DNA of 64,000 nt from Saprospiraceae bacterium (lineage in GTDB: Bacteria > Bacteroidota > Bacteroidia > Chitinophagales > Saprospiraceae): assembly GCA_016722295.1 (NCBI GenBank), contig JADKGL010000026.1, positions 310,001-374,000 of the forward strand, in the 5' to 3' direction. The notes beneath the pieces are model-generated. The model worked only from the letters and a program-made list of their open reading frames with translations, searched no databases and was not told the DNA's origin. Each line of letters opens with the position of its first letter. The stretch's first letter is position 1. Both the position numbers and the translations under genes were made by a program. Positions 9,581 through 17,972 of this stretch are shown one piece after another.

Positions 9581-10996
9581 TTATTTGAAAAAATATGCTA
9601 TTCCAAAATTCATACGGTAAAATTTCTCAGAAATATGATCATAAACATTCCATGAAGATAAATTTCTACTATACTGAATAGAAAACTGCATCGATCTATT
9701 TTTAGAAATGGCATATTGTGAATAAAGACCTAGGGCAAATTGATCTAGGATTTGATTCGCATGATATATTTCATTTATCGAATAATATGATGCTTCAATA
9801 TTTTCATCTAATCTATATCCTTTAAACATGCGCAATAAATGAATTGATAATTCATACTGACTGCCAAAACTCCAGTTGTTTTTCTGATAAAATTTATGAT
9901 TTAGCCCGATCGGAATATTCATCGCGCGATAGCGATTATAAAAAGTCGTGTTATTCAATTTTGTAACTTTTACCTCAACATCTGAATTGATAGTCGTTTT
10001 GTTTCCATTTCGATCTACCAATATTTCATTAGGTTGATTCGTCAACATTTCTTTTACAGTATAATTTTGATTTTCTTTCACTTGAATCGTTTGTTGATTC
10101 ATTTGAATTCCTGAGTATATTGAGAGCTTTTTGTTTAATGGTTTTTGAATTCGCAAATCGAGTTGCAGGAATTCTTGGGCTTTTTCAATTCTCTCTCTTT
10201 TCGAAATAAAATTTGATAGATCTGTTCCAGTTGAAGATAATTCATTTCTTGCTATTCCAATACTTTGGATAATTCCAAATTCAAAAGGAGTCTTTCTCTG
10301 TTTTTTGATTGTCGGTAAGAATATTCTATCTTGTAAATTAAATTCATCTTGATCAAATTCTATTCGAGTATCTAGGATCGGTATTTTTTCAAGAATAGAA
10401 TGAAGAATAACAACATTATTTTTTTGATCTAATTCATGTTTCGTTGAATTTACATCCGCTTCCTGATTTTGTTTTTTATTCAAAATATTTTCTGAATTTG
10501 TATTTTCATTACTAACAGCATTTATACTGATTGAAGAAATTTCTGTTTGTTCTTTACTTACACTTGCTATCTGTTTCGTTTTTTTGTTTGTTTGATACGC
10601 ATTTTTGATCAGCTGATCTGAGTCGGATTTAGCACTCCCCAATATAATGTGTTTTTGTTCTTGACTTGAATTCTCAGAAGATTTAGAACTTTGTTCATTA
10701 TTTTCATTATTTGTAAGAAGTAAACTTCCTTTTTCATTTGTTGTGAGCGATTTGCTATCTTTTTGTTCTGAAGTTATTTTACTTTGACTGACCAATACAT
10801 TCTCTTTGTTAGAAGTATTGAACAAATAAATTGCCATCATAGCACAAAATAAAAACGGCCAAAACAGAAGTAAATATCTACGACGTTTTTTCTTTTTGCG
10901 AATATTGTTTTGCAAAATTAGCCATTCTTGATGGACATCGATTTCTGATTTTACCCCATCTATATTTCCCCAATCGATAGGATTATACTCTTCCAT
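9581..10996 (-). CDS. Putative dual membrane-spanning anti-sigma factor (second copy)
   Basis: 471 residues with the same unusual layout as the protein at 2737-4071. Residues 1-40 are cytoplasmic, with EWLILQNNI followed by a Lys/Arg cluster (KKKKRRR). One transmembrane helix is at about 41-59. A linker of about 170 residues is very rich in Ser, Asn, Lys, Glu and Gln. A C-terminal beta-barrel region from about 236 ends in MNFGIAYFFK. The gene overlaps the preceding sigma factor by 14 bases. Sequence identity to the first copy looks low, but gene order and architecture are conserved, which argues for paralogous systems. Function as anti-sigma factor is inferred from position and from the similarity in plan to Bacteroides Dma proteins. 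Confidence 0.7.
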   Translation of the reverse strand: MEEYNPIDWGNIDGVKSEIDVHQEWLILQNNIRKKKKRRRYLLLFWPFLFCAMMAIYLFNTSNKENVLVSQSKITSEQKDSKSLTTNEKGSLLLTNNENNEQSSKSSENSSQEQKHIILGSAKSDSDQLIKNAYQTNKKTKQIASVSKEQTEISSISINAVSNENTNSENILNKKQNQEADVNSTKHELDQKNNVVILHSILEKIPILDTRIEFDQDEFNLQDRIFLPTIKKQRKTPFEFGIIQSIGIARNELSSTGTDLSNFISKRERIEKAQEFLQLDLRIQKPLNKKLSIYSGIQMNQQTIQVKENQNYTVKEMLTNQPNEILVDRNGNKTTINSDVEVKVTKLNNTTFYNRYRAMNIPIGLNHKFYQKNNWSFGSQYELSIHLLRMFKGYRLDENIEASYYSINEIYHANQILDQFALGLYSQYAISKNRSMQFSIQYSRNLSSWNVYDHISEKFYRMNFGIAYFFK

Positions 10997-11480
10997 ATTC
11001 TGAATTAATTATTAGCTTTTTTAAATAAACCTTAGCTCTTGTCAATTGAGACCGTGAACTAGATTCTGTTATTTTAAGTGATTGCGCAATCTCTTTATGA
11101 GATTTATGTTCGAGGATATACATAGTTATTACTTGTTTGTAACCTACAGGTAATTGTTCTAGTGCAGACATTAATTGAGCAGGATTAATTTGCTCCAGTT
11201 CATTTATTTCATCTTGAATTTCACTATGATTTTCAGTGAGTGAATCCAATGGTATTTTTTTACTTTTCCCCAGTTCTTTTAATACAACATTCGTACTCAC
11301 TCGGAATATCCATCCATCCAGATTACCTTTTTCTGGATCATATTTGTGAAAATTTTCTTGAATGTGCATAAAACACTCTTGCATAAAATCTTTAGCGGTA
11401 GAAATATCTGATGTATATTTTCTACACAGTGCATAGACTTTATGCACATATCGCTCAAAAATTTCAGCATTAAATTCCAT
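10983..11480 (-). CDS. ECF-type RNA polymerase sigma factor (second copy)
   Basis: 165 residues, a complete ECF sigma factor. Sigma-2 is at about 10-75 (VYALCRKYTSDISTAKDFMQ, then NLDGWIFRVSTNVVLKEL). Sigma-4 is at about 100-155, with the helix-turn-helix HKSHKEIAQSLKITESSSRS. It lacks the C-terminal extension of the first copy. It lies 18 bases after the lipoprotein gene and overlaps the putative anti-sigma gene by 14 bases, so the three appear to be one operon. The two sigma factors in the window differ in their recognition helices, so they probably read different promoters. Confidence 0.9.
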   Translation of the reverse strand: MEFNAEIFERYVHKVYALCRKYTSDISTAKDFMQECFMHIQENFHKYDPEKGNLDGWIFRVSTNVVLKELGKSKKIPLDSLTENHSEIQDEINELEQINPAQLMSALEQLPVGYKQVITMYILEHKSHKEIAQSLKITESSSRSQLTRAKVYLKKLIINSEYGRV

Positions 11481-11498
11481 TATACAATTCTGCCAGAT

Positions 11499-13256
11499 TT
11501 AATTTGTAAAAAAATAACCTGAGATACTTCCGTTATATTCATTATTTAAATTATCTCTGATATCTAAATTATTAATATTGATATAAATTTGATTTGTTAT
11601 TGTGCTGGATCTACTAATATTGGCAGTGGTGGAAGGCTTGAATGTAAAATCAAAATCAAAATCAGGAGATCCTAATTTGGCCTTTTGAATTATTGGATTC
11701 ATGTGTATGATACTACCATTAATAATATTTATAGTAGCAGAATATATACCCTCATCACTAGTATTGTATGGATCTCGAAGTACAATATTTAATTCTACAG
11801 TGCTGTTGCTAATCGTATCGGCTTGAATTGAAGTGAAAGGTAAGTAGTGATAAATAGTTGTACCTGTTTTACTATTTTTTAATTTCATGTGTGCTTGTCC
11901 ACTATTATTATTGCACACTTCGATTATATTTTTTGATAATAGATCTGCATTTTTCAAAATTTTTGGAGTGTTTCTAAGGATAGTTTGTTTATTTTGACTC
12001 ATCAAAAAAATAGAAAATTGATCTGTTTCGCTTTGTTTGAATGTTTTTAGAAATGTATTTTGGTTTTCAAATTGAAAAAAAAGATCTGCAATTTTTCCTT
12101 TTTCTCTTATGATCAAGCTATGACTGATTTCATTTATTAAAAAGGAGCAATTGGAAATAGTAAAATCCATTGACACACATTTTTCTTGTATTAAGTTTAT
12201 ATTTCGCTGACTTATATTCCGATTGTAAATGGTTTCATTTACTTGATATAAGTTTTGGTTAAGCTCATTTCGTAGGATCGCTTTATAAGGAATATTGATT
12301 GGTACTTTTATATCAAAAGACCCGGCATCTGTAAGAAAATTTTGAATAGTGCTTTGTGTAGAAGTAAATTCATATTGTAAAAATTCAAATTTGCTTATTC
12401 CTTGAAATTGCCCACTTACTGTCGAATAGTCCAATGGCGGAGAGACTGTATAAATACCGAATGTTGGTAAGAGTGCAATGACCTTGTCTGTTTGAATTTC
12501 GACTGTGGAAATTTTTTCCCAGATTCCATCGGATTCTCGAAATTTCCATAAAAAAATGCTATCGGTTCCGAAATTATATTTTTTAATTGTAATCGGAATT
12601 TCCAATTTAGCTGGTTTGCGAAATTCAAGTTTCGTTTTATTATCACCGATGGCTTCGGTTGACACAATTGGCAAATCTGCCAAGACTACTTTTTTATCAT
12701 TATAGAGAGCCAATCGATCATTTGGCATTTGGTAATACTTTAATTCAGTTCCTGGCTTTACTTGAAAATCAAAGTTGATTGAGCCTTGATATGTGCTTCC
12801 ATCTTGTTTTATAAAATCATCATTATAAAAACTAAGATTACACTCTTTTTGAATTGTTACTAGTTTTCGTTGATTTGTATTTATAGTATGACCCAAATAT
12901 TTTTGGGATAATTGAGGCATCAGAATAAAATCACCTTCTCCCGAAGATTGAATATAGATAAAGGAAGTATAAAAATTAGTCCCTTGGATTTTTAGAATTT
13001 CCCTTTCCGTTGAGATATATTCTTCAAAATCAAAACTGCCATTTTTTCCACTCAGATGAACTTTGTTTCTGCAAACAATTTTTATACCATCGAGACGGTT
13101 ACCATTTTCATCAACAACAGTACCATAGATTCGTTTTAACTTCGATGTGGTCAATGGAGGATATTCTGTGTCTGTAGTTGTGTTGTTAAACTGATCTTTT
13201 CGACAAGCTGTTAAACATAGTAAACATCCTAATATTATATATATAAATCGTTTCAT
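11499..13256 (-). CDS. Large lipoprotein with carboxypeptidase-regulatory-like domain
   Basis: The start is taken at 13256, giving a lipoprotein signal MKRFIYIILGCLLCLTAC with a lipobox Cys at residue 18. An upstream in-frame ATG at 13277 would add seven residues. At about residues 40-105 there is a carboxypeptidase-regulatory-like fold (KRIYGTVVDENGNRLDGIKI). The remaining about 480 residues are beta-rich with no enzyme motif that I recognise. A surface or periplasmic lipoprotein is expected. It leads the second sigma/anti-sigma set, mirroring the lipoprotein that leads the first set. Confidence 0.75.
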   Translation of the reverse strand: MKRFIYIILGCLLCLTACRKDQFNNTTTDTEYPPLTTSKLKRIYGTVVDENGNRLDGIKIVCRNKVHLSGKNGSFDFEEYISTEREILKIQGTNFYTSFIYIQSSGEGDFILMPQLSQKYLGHTINTNQRKLVTIQKECNLSFYNDDFIKQDGSTYQGSINFDFQVKPGTELKYYQMPNDRLALYNDKKVVLADLPIVSTEAIGDNKTKLEFRKPAKLEIPITIKKYNFGTDSIFLWKFRESDGIWEKISTVEIQTDKVIALLPTFGIYTVSPPLDYSTVSGQFQGISKFEFLQYEFTSTQSTIQNFLTDAGSFDIKVPINIPYKAILRNELNQNLYQVNETIYNRNISQRNINLIQEKCVSMDFTISNCSFLINEISHSLIIREKGKIADLFFQFENQNTFLKTFKQSETDQFSIFLMSQNKQTILRNTPKILKNADLLSKNIIEVCNNNSGQAHMKLKNSKTGTTIYHYLPFTSIQADTISNSTVELNIVLRDPYNTSDEGIYSATINIINGSIIHMNPIIQKAKLGSPDFDFDFTFKPSTTANISRSSTITNQIYININNLDIRDNLNNEYNGSISGYFFTN

Positions 13257-13334
13257 TATGTGAGACTTAATACCCAAATTTAGTGATAAAATCTTAATTC
13301 TTCTAAAACGCTGCGTTGGCTGCTTCTTTTTTTC

Positions 13335-13342
13335 TATTTTTG
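13335..13342 (+). promoter_or_regulatory. Possible -7 promoter box of the 13350 gene
   Basis: TATTTTTG matches the Bacteroidota TAnnTTTG box. A TTG at 13316-13318 lies 16 bases upstream. The box ends 7 bases before the start codon, so the transcript would be nearly leaderless if this is real. Confidence 0.35.
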
Positions 13343-13349
13343 CAACATC

Positions 13350-14123
13350 ATGCCGTTACCCAATTCAAATGATCAATTCATTCAAGATGCTCAAATAAAA
13401 CAGAAGCTATACCCTTTGAATGCAAGTTATTGGCTGACTTCCAATGATGAATACATTACAAATGATATTAAACTAAGACTACCTGATGTCCCTTATTATA
13501 TGTCTAGGTTTTGGAATGAATGGAATGTAAAAAATGAACCAATTAAAAGCTTCCATGAGGTCCAACTCGATGAAATCAAAGAAGAAGTCATCCTCAATGA
13601 AGAATATCTTGTTCCTCTTCCAACCGAAATCGAACAAATATCTTCTGCAGAAGTAGAAATAGCTCAGGAATTGGATATAATCGATTCTCAGTCAGAAGAC
13701 ATCTCTACAAATGATGATAAAATCATAGTGAATAGCGAAATAATCGATACACCTGAAATTTTAGTCATTGATCCGCCTACAATGGAAAATGTTTATTTTA
13801 ATCAACAAGATTCGAAGAATCAAGATTTTTATAGCTGGTTGTTGCACTTGAAAGAAACCAATGAAATACCAGAAAAAACTAAGACGATAGCCCCAAAAGC
13901 AGCACCAATAAGTAAAAAAGCGAGCACAAAAAAAGACGATATCGCTCAAGTAATCGAAGCAAGCAACAAGCTAAGCGAAGAAGTAGTCTCTGAAACTTTA
14001 GCAGAACTATATGTAAATCAAGGATTTATAGATAAAGCGATCGAAATGTATGGAAAATTATCTTTGAAATATCCAGAAAAAAGTACTACCTTTGCGCTTC
14101 TTATTAAAAACCTTAAAAAATAG
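13350..14123 (+). CDS. TPR-like protein upstream of secG
   Basis: 257 residues, hydrophilic and strongly acidic in the middle, without signal peptide or membrane helix. The last about 45 residues form a tetratricopeptide-like helical pair (SETLAELYVNQGFIDKAIEM, then YGKLSLKYPEKSTTFALLI). A protein of this kind commonly precedes secG in Bacteroidota. Its role is unknown. The 5-base gap to secG suggests co-transcription, so a link to secretion or to a shared growth-related transcript is possible but not shown. Confidence 0.7.
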   Translation: MPLPNSNDQFIQDAQIKQKLYPLNASYWLTSNDEYITNDIKLRLPDVPYYMSRFWNEWNVKNEPIKSFHEVQLDEIKEEVILNEEYLVPLPTEIEQISSAEVEIAQELDIIDSQSEDISTNDDKIIVNSEIIDTPEILVIDPPTMENVYFNQQDSKNQDFYSWLLHLKETNEIPEKTKTIAPKAAPISKKASTKKDDIAQVIEASNKLSEEVVSETLAELYVNQGFIDKAIEMYGKLSLKYPEKSTTFALLIKNLKK

Positions 14124-14128
14124 GGAAT

Positions 14129-14401
14129 ATGTTGACGTTAATTACAATACTTATAGCAGTTACATGTGTGTTATTGATCGCTGTAGTTTTGATTCAAAAC
14201 CCTAAAGGTGGTGGTATAGATGCTACATTCGGCTCTGGAGCTAACCAAATGTTTGGTGCAGCAAAATCAGCAGATTTTATTGAAAAGCTAACTTGGTATT
14301 TGGCTGCTGCCCTATTTATACTTTGTATTCTAGCTGCCATTATGGCGGGTACTGGCACTGTTGATCCAGCAGATCTTCAGAATCCTATTCAGCCGCAATA
14401 A
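14129..14401 (+). CDS. secG: Preprotein translocase subunit SecG
   Basis: 90 residues with two transmembrane helices (about 2-21 and 53-76). Between them lies the family loop QNPKGGGIDATFGSGANQMF. SecG is the small third subunit of the SecYEG inner-membrane channel and assists SecA-driven export. Length and topology are normal. It follows the TPR-like protein gene by 5 bases and ends 24 bases from the convergent phoH gene. Confidence 0.93.
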   Translation: MLTLITILIAVTCVLLIAVVLIQNPKGGGIDATFGSGANQMFGAAKSADFIEKLTWYLAAALFILCILAAIMAGTGTVDPADLQNPIQPQ

Positions 14402-14425
14402 TTTATTTCGGATAATTTTAATTTA

Positions 14426-15421
14426 CTATTCCTCTTCTGTTTTCTCGGCTTGTATCTGTGGCTTAGGGCTTTGCTCATTTTCATAAGCTTTCAAGATCTC
14501 TTTTACCAATCTGTGTCGTACGACATCTTCGCGACTAAGGTAAACTGTCTTTATACCTTGTATATTCTGTAGTCTATAGGTAGCATCTTTTAGCCCTGAC
14601 TTTTGGCTATAGGGCAAATCAATTTGGGTCAAATCTCCAGTAATGATCGCTTTAGCTGATGGACCTAGTCTCGTAAGAAACATTTTTAATTGCAATGGCG
14701 TACAGTTCTGCGCTTCATCCAAGATGATAAATGCATTGTCCAAAGTCCTCCCTCGCATAAATGCTAGTGGAGCGATTTCAATCACTCGTGATTCCATAAA
14801 CTGCGTCAATCTTTCTGCTGGAATCATATCATCCAATGCATCATACAATGGTCGTAAGTATGGATCAATCTTTTCCTTTAAGTCGCCTGGTAAAAAACCC
14901 AAAGACTCTCCAGCTTCTACTGCTGGTCTTGTCAAAATGATTTTCTTGACATCCTTGTTCTTTAATGCTCGTACCGCTAAAGCAACTGCTGTATAGGTTT
15001 TTCCAGTTCCTGCAGGACCAATGACGAATGAAATATCGTTGGTCTCTACAGCATCAACTAGAACTTGCTGATTTCTCGTTTTTGCATAAATTGATCTCCC
15101 ATCTCTACCATGAAGGATGAGTTTATTATTTTCACTCATGGATATTTTGGCTGCAAATGGAGACACTCCTGCCAATAGATCTTCCACAGCATGAACGGTC
15201 AATTCATTTTTTTCTTTCAGAATTCTCACCATCCATTCTACCTTGGATTTTGCCTCTTGGCTGTCTTTTTTATCTCCAATGATTTTTATCTGTGACCCAC
15301 GATTGGTGAACGTTAATTCGGGGTAGGCTTTTTTTAATAAATTAAATTTTATATTATTTTCACCATACAAATGTAAAGGGTCGATATTCTCAATATTTAA
15401 TACAATCTCGCTTTGTGCCAA
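14426..15421 (-). CDS. phoH: PhoH family protein (ATP-binding)
   Basis: 331 residues with an N-terminal KH-like region (about 10-110). A RecA-type P-loop ATPase domain follows, with Walker A GPAGTGKT at 135-142 and Walker B FIILDEAQ at 231-238. PhoH/YbeZ proteins bind ATP and nucleotides and are linked to RNA metabolism and the YbeY RNase in other bacteria; the exact reaction is not settled. The C-terminus ends in a short charged tail. Transcribed convergently to secG. Upstream lies a good -7 box and then the first copy of the structured repeat. Confidence 0.93.
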   Translation of the reverse strand: MAQSEIVLNIENIDPLHLYGENNIKFNLLKKAYPELTFTNRGSQIKIIGDKKDSQEAKSKVEWMVRILKEKNELTVHAVEDLLAGVSPFAAKISMSENNKLILHGRDGRSIYAKTRNQQVLVDAVETNDISFVIGPAGTGKTYTAVALAVRALKNKDVKKIILTRPAVEAGESLGFLPGDLKEKIDPYLRPLYDALDDMIPAERLTQFMESRVIEIAPLAFMRGRTLDNAFIILDEAQNCTPLQLKMFLTRLGPSAKAIITGDLTQIDLPYSQKSGLKDATYRLQNIQGIKTVYLSREDVVRHRLVKEILKAYENEQSPKPQIQAEKTEEE

Positions 15422-15441
15422 ATGATTCGATTTTTATAGTG

Positions 15442-15449
15442 CAAAGTTA
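15442..15449 (-). promoter_or_regulatory. Possible -7 promoter box of phoH
   Basis: On the minus strand this reads TAACTTTG, a perfect TAnnTTTG box, 20 bases before the phoH start codon. No clear -33 TTG is found at the expected distance, so support is partial. Confidence 0.45.
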
Positions 15450-15481
15450 CAGCTTTTTGATTATTTATGGCTTGCTTAAAA

Positions 15482-15721
15482 TAAAATTAAATCTTTTTCA
15501 ACAGCATAGTAATATAAATTCGTTAAGAATTGGCGAAGCCTTGGAGCCAATTTAGAATTTATATTACGGTTTTGCGTAGCAAAAATCCTTTGAATGAATG
15601 AAGTGGTGCGAAGCAATCGAGTGAATGATTTCACTCGATAACGAAAGAACTGTCCAATCCTTTGGACAGCTTGTGCCCTTTCTTTTGGTTCGTTTTCTTT
15701 GGGCATGCAAAGAAAATGAAC
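15482..15721 (+). repeat. Structured intergenic repeat, copy 1
   Basis: The first 105 bases (15482-15586) are identical to 19312-19416. Inside them is a long stem-loop: GTAATATAAATTC at 15509-15521 pairs with 15555-15567 (13 bp), and AATTGGC at 15528-15534 pairs with 15546-15552 (7 bp). Downstream are three further hairpins: ATCGAGTGA at 15616-15624 with 15631-15639; CTGTCCAA at 15650-15657 with 15662-15669 (loop TCCT); and GTTCGTTTTCTTTG at 15688-15701 with 15708-15721 (one G-T pair). It lies between divergent phoH and arsR. A short open frame within it is not counted as a gene. It could be a REP-like or MITE-like element, or encode a structured RNA. Confidence 0.85.
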
Positions 15722-16061
15722 AGAAGGGTTAAAGAAGAGTAACTTTTAAATACTTAAGGCTAATTTAAATTTAAAAACTGGAATACAATAATTAAAAATG
15801 TGTTTATTTAAAATTCAAAAACTTAGTATATTAGACACATTTATTAGGCAATAAAAGTTTCTAAATTACCTATATTTAATGAGAACTTATTATTAAAGTA
15901 ATTACAAAACTGTTTGATAGCCCGAACTTTTCACTATTTTATTTGACATTTCTACTTGGCATCGGCATTCCAAATCATATAAAAATGTTAAATTTTTACT
16001 ATTGCGATTTTGATTCCAATTTATTATCGTAATATTGCAATATACAAATAAACTTAAGTTT
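15722..16061. other. Non-coding region before arsR
   Basis: About 340 very AT-rich bases with no open frame of note. Apart from the palindrome next to the arsR start (16032-16043), I see no clear promoter, terminator or RNA gene. Confidence 0.5.
16032..16043. promoter_or_regulatory. Candidate ArsR operator palindrome
   Basis: ATATTGCAATAT is a perfect 12-base palindrome ending 18 bases before the arsR start codon. ArsR-family repressors bind AT-rich inverted repeats in their own promoters, so autoregulation is likely by analogy. Binding is not demonstrated. Confidence 0.45.
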
Positions 16062-16394
16062 ATGGGATTGACAAAAACTGAACAATATTCGAAAATGCAG
16101 AATGAGCTTGCTGTGATATTAAAAGCATTGGGCCATCCTGCCCGAATTGCTATTGTTGAGTATTTGTTGAAAGTCGATCAATGTATCTGCAATGATTTAG
16201 TTGAAGAATTGCCGCTATCTCAGTCTACAATCTCACAACATCTTTTAGAACTAAAACAAGCAGGTATCATTCAAGGAACTATAGAAGGAAATTCAAAATG
16301 TTACTGTTTACAAAAACAAAATCTAGCAAAAGTCATGAAATTTGTGAGTAAATGTGTATCCAGTTTAAGCTTAGATAAAATAAAATGTTGCTAA
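16062..16394 (+). CDS. ArsR/SmtB family metal(loid)-responsive repressor
   Basis: The start at 16062 gives a 110-residue protein of normal family length; an ATG at 16035 would run through the operator palindrome. The winged helix-turn-helix is at about 15-85 (KALGHPARIAIVEYLL, then SQSTISQHLLELKQAGI). The DNA-binding region carries the cysteine pair of the ArsR metalloid motif (VDQCICNDL, Cys41 and Cys43), which in family members binds As(III)/Sb(III) and releases DNA. The C-terminus ends in two more cysteines. It is followed 11 bases later by the DUF6428 gene. No arsenite pump or arsenate reductase is seen nearby, so the inducer is an inference. Confidence 0.9.
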   Translation: MGLTKTEQYSKMQNELAVILKALGHPARIAIVEYLLKVDQCICNDLVEELPLSQSTISQHLLELKQAGIIQGTIEGNSKCYCLQKQNLAKVMKFVSKCVSSLSLDKIKCC

Positions 16395-16405
16395 ATTTTT
16401 ACTAT

Positions 16406-16879
16406 ATGACTATACAAGAATTAAAAAATACACTTACGCAAGTCGAACAACTTGTATTTAGAATGGAAGATGGTAATAAAATACCGAGTCACTTTCATAT
16501 CACAGAAGTTGGTCAAATTGAAAAGCGTTTTATCGATTGTGGTGGCACTGTGCGTCACGAAAAGAAAGCGAGTTTACAGCTGTGGGAATCCATAGATGTG
16601 TGGCATCGACTAGAGCCGGCCAAACTTCTGAAGATAATCGAATTATCAGAACAAAAAATTGCATTGGAGAATGTAGAAATAGAGGTAGAATACCAAGGTC
16701 AAAGCATCAGCAAATTTGCACTTCAATTTGATGGAAAAGAATTTGTTCTAAAAAATCTAAATACAGCATGTTTAGCTACAGATGCATGTGGAATCGGTGT
16801 AGATCAGCTTAAACAAAAATTTGTAGATTTGAAAGAACAAATTGTTAGCTGTTGCAGTCCGAATAGCGGCTGTTGTTAA
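16406..16879 (+). CDS. DUF6428 family protein
   Basis: 157 residues when started at the ATG at 16406, the start that matches the family (MTIQELKNTLTQVEQ). Conserved features include SHFHITEVGQIEKRFIDCGG and QLWESIDVWHRLEP. The C-terminus has a Cys cluster (CCSPNSGCC) that could hold a metal. DUF6428 genes occur beside arsR in many Bacteroidota arsenic loci; no biochemical role is known to me. The 11-base gap to arsR makes an operon likely, and a role in metal or arsenic handling is inferred from this alone. Confidence 0.82.
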   Translation: MTIQELKNTLTQVEQLVFRMEDGNKIPSHFHITEVGQIEKRFIDCGGTVRHEKKASLQLWESIDVWHRLEPAKLLKIIELSEQKIALENVEIEVEYQGQSISKFALQFDGKEFVLKNLNTACLATDACGIGVDQLKQKFVDLKEQIVSCCSPNSGCC

Positions 16880-16958
16880 ATGAATTCGCATGTAAGATCG
16901 TAAAGCTCTAAGAAGAGTATAAAACTTTTCACTACATTTGCTTTCTTTTAAACAAACC

Positions 16959-17862
16959 ATGGATATCAAGCAAAAATCTTATTTAAGTCTACATTTTGCT
17001 GTGTTTTTATTTGGCTTTACAGGTATTCTTGGTGCAGTCATAGATTTACCTGCGATTACTTTGGTGTGGTGGAGAGCTTTAATTACGTGGATTGGACTCA
17101 TTCCCATACTCTATTTGACTAAGGAGTTAAAGCTTCCAAGAAGAAAGGACTTTTTGACTTTTTTTTTCATTGGTATCTTGGTCGCAATACACTGGATCTG
17201 TTTTTACGGCGCGATAAAGCTATCGAATTCTTCAGTAGCTATGATTTGCTTAGCGACCATTCCTGTATTTACTACGATATGTGAAACCTTAATCAATAAA
17301 AACAAATGGAATCGATCTGATATTTTTATTGGCATTGCGATTATTCCTGGAATGTTGCTCATTGTTCAGAATATTTCGATTCAATTTCAACTAGGTTTTT
17401 TAGTTGGTATCATCGCCTCTATTTTTTCAGCCATATTTGCTACGCTTAATAAAAAAGCATATTACCAAAGGGACTTCGATGCAGATCACATGGATAGAAT
17501 TATTTAGTGTCTGGTGTTTTATAAGTTTATTCTTACCATTTTATCATTATTACAATCCGACAGTAGCATTTTTACCATCGGGAGATGATTGGATTTATCT
17601 CATCATCCTCTCAGTATTCTGTACCATTGTCGCTTTTGTTTTGGTTGTAAAATCATTGCAGCATCTCAGTGCATTTTCAGCAATGCTTTGTTTTAATTTA
17701 GAACCAGTTTACGGTATTTTGTTTGCTGCTCTATTCTTACATGATTACAAGAATCTCAATGTAAGTTTTTATATAGGCGTGATCTTGATCGTTTCGACTG
17801 TCATCTATTACCCATTTTACAATAAATCCAAATCAAAATTGGTTGAAACACAAGTTAGCTAA
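16959..17862 (+). pseudogene. EamA/DMT family transporter, interrupted by a frameshift
   Basis: Two open frames together make one normal EamA protein of about 300 residues with ten membrane helices. The first half (16959-17507) ends soon after LNKK; the second continues in the +1 frame from HITKGTSMQITWIELF to 17862. Reading through needs one A fewer in the A6 run at 17451-17456, which would restore NKKHITKGTS, a typical family junction. Either the base is a sequencing error in a homopolymer and the gene is intact, or it is a recent mutation. The family exports small metabolites; the substrate cannot be told. It follows arsR/DUF6428 by 79 bases and may belong with them. Confidence 0.8.
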
Positions 17863-17972
17863 ATTTTATTCTTCAATTTAAGCATAATTCTCCTAGTAAA
17901 AAAATATTTTGACTTTTCATCTCTTTGTATTGAAAGCTAAGCTAATTTTACGTCAATTAATTATAGAAAATT

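Noticed and set aside
14643..14996. 117-residue plus-strand open frame inside phoH
   Set aside because: Antisense to the conserved PhoH ATPase domain; composition follows the opposite strand codons.
15476..15706. 76-residue minus-strand open frame
   Set aside because: It lies entirely within the structured repeat and would be an artefact of its hairpins; the second copy does not keep the frame.
17451..17510. Programmed -1 frameshift in the EamA gene at an A-rich site
   Set aside because: The second half is in the +1 frame relative to the first, so a dnaX-type -1 slip would not join them.
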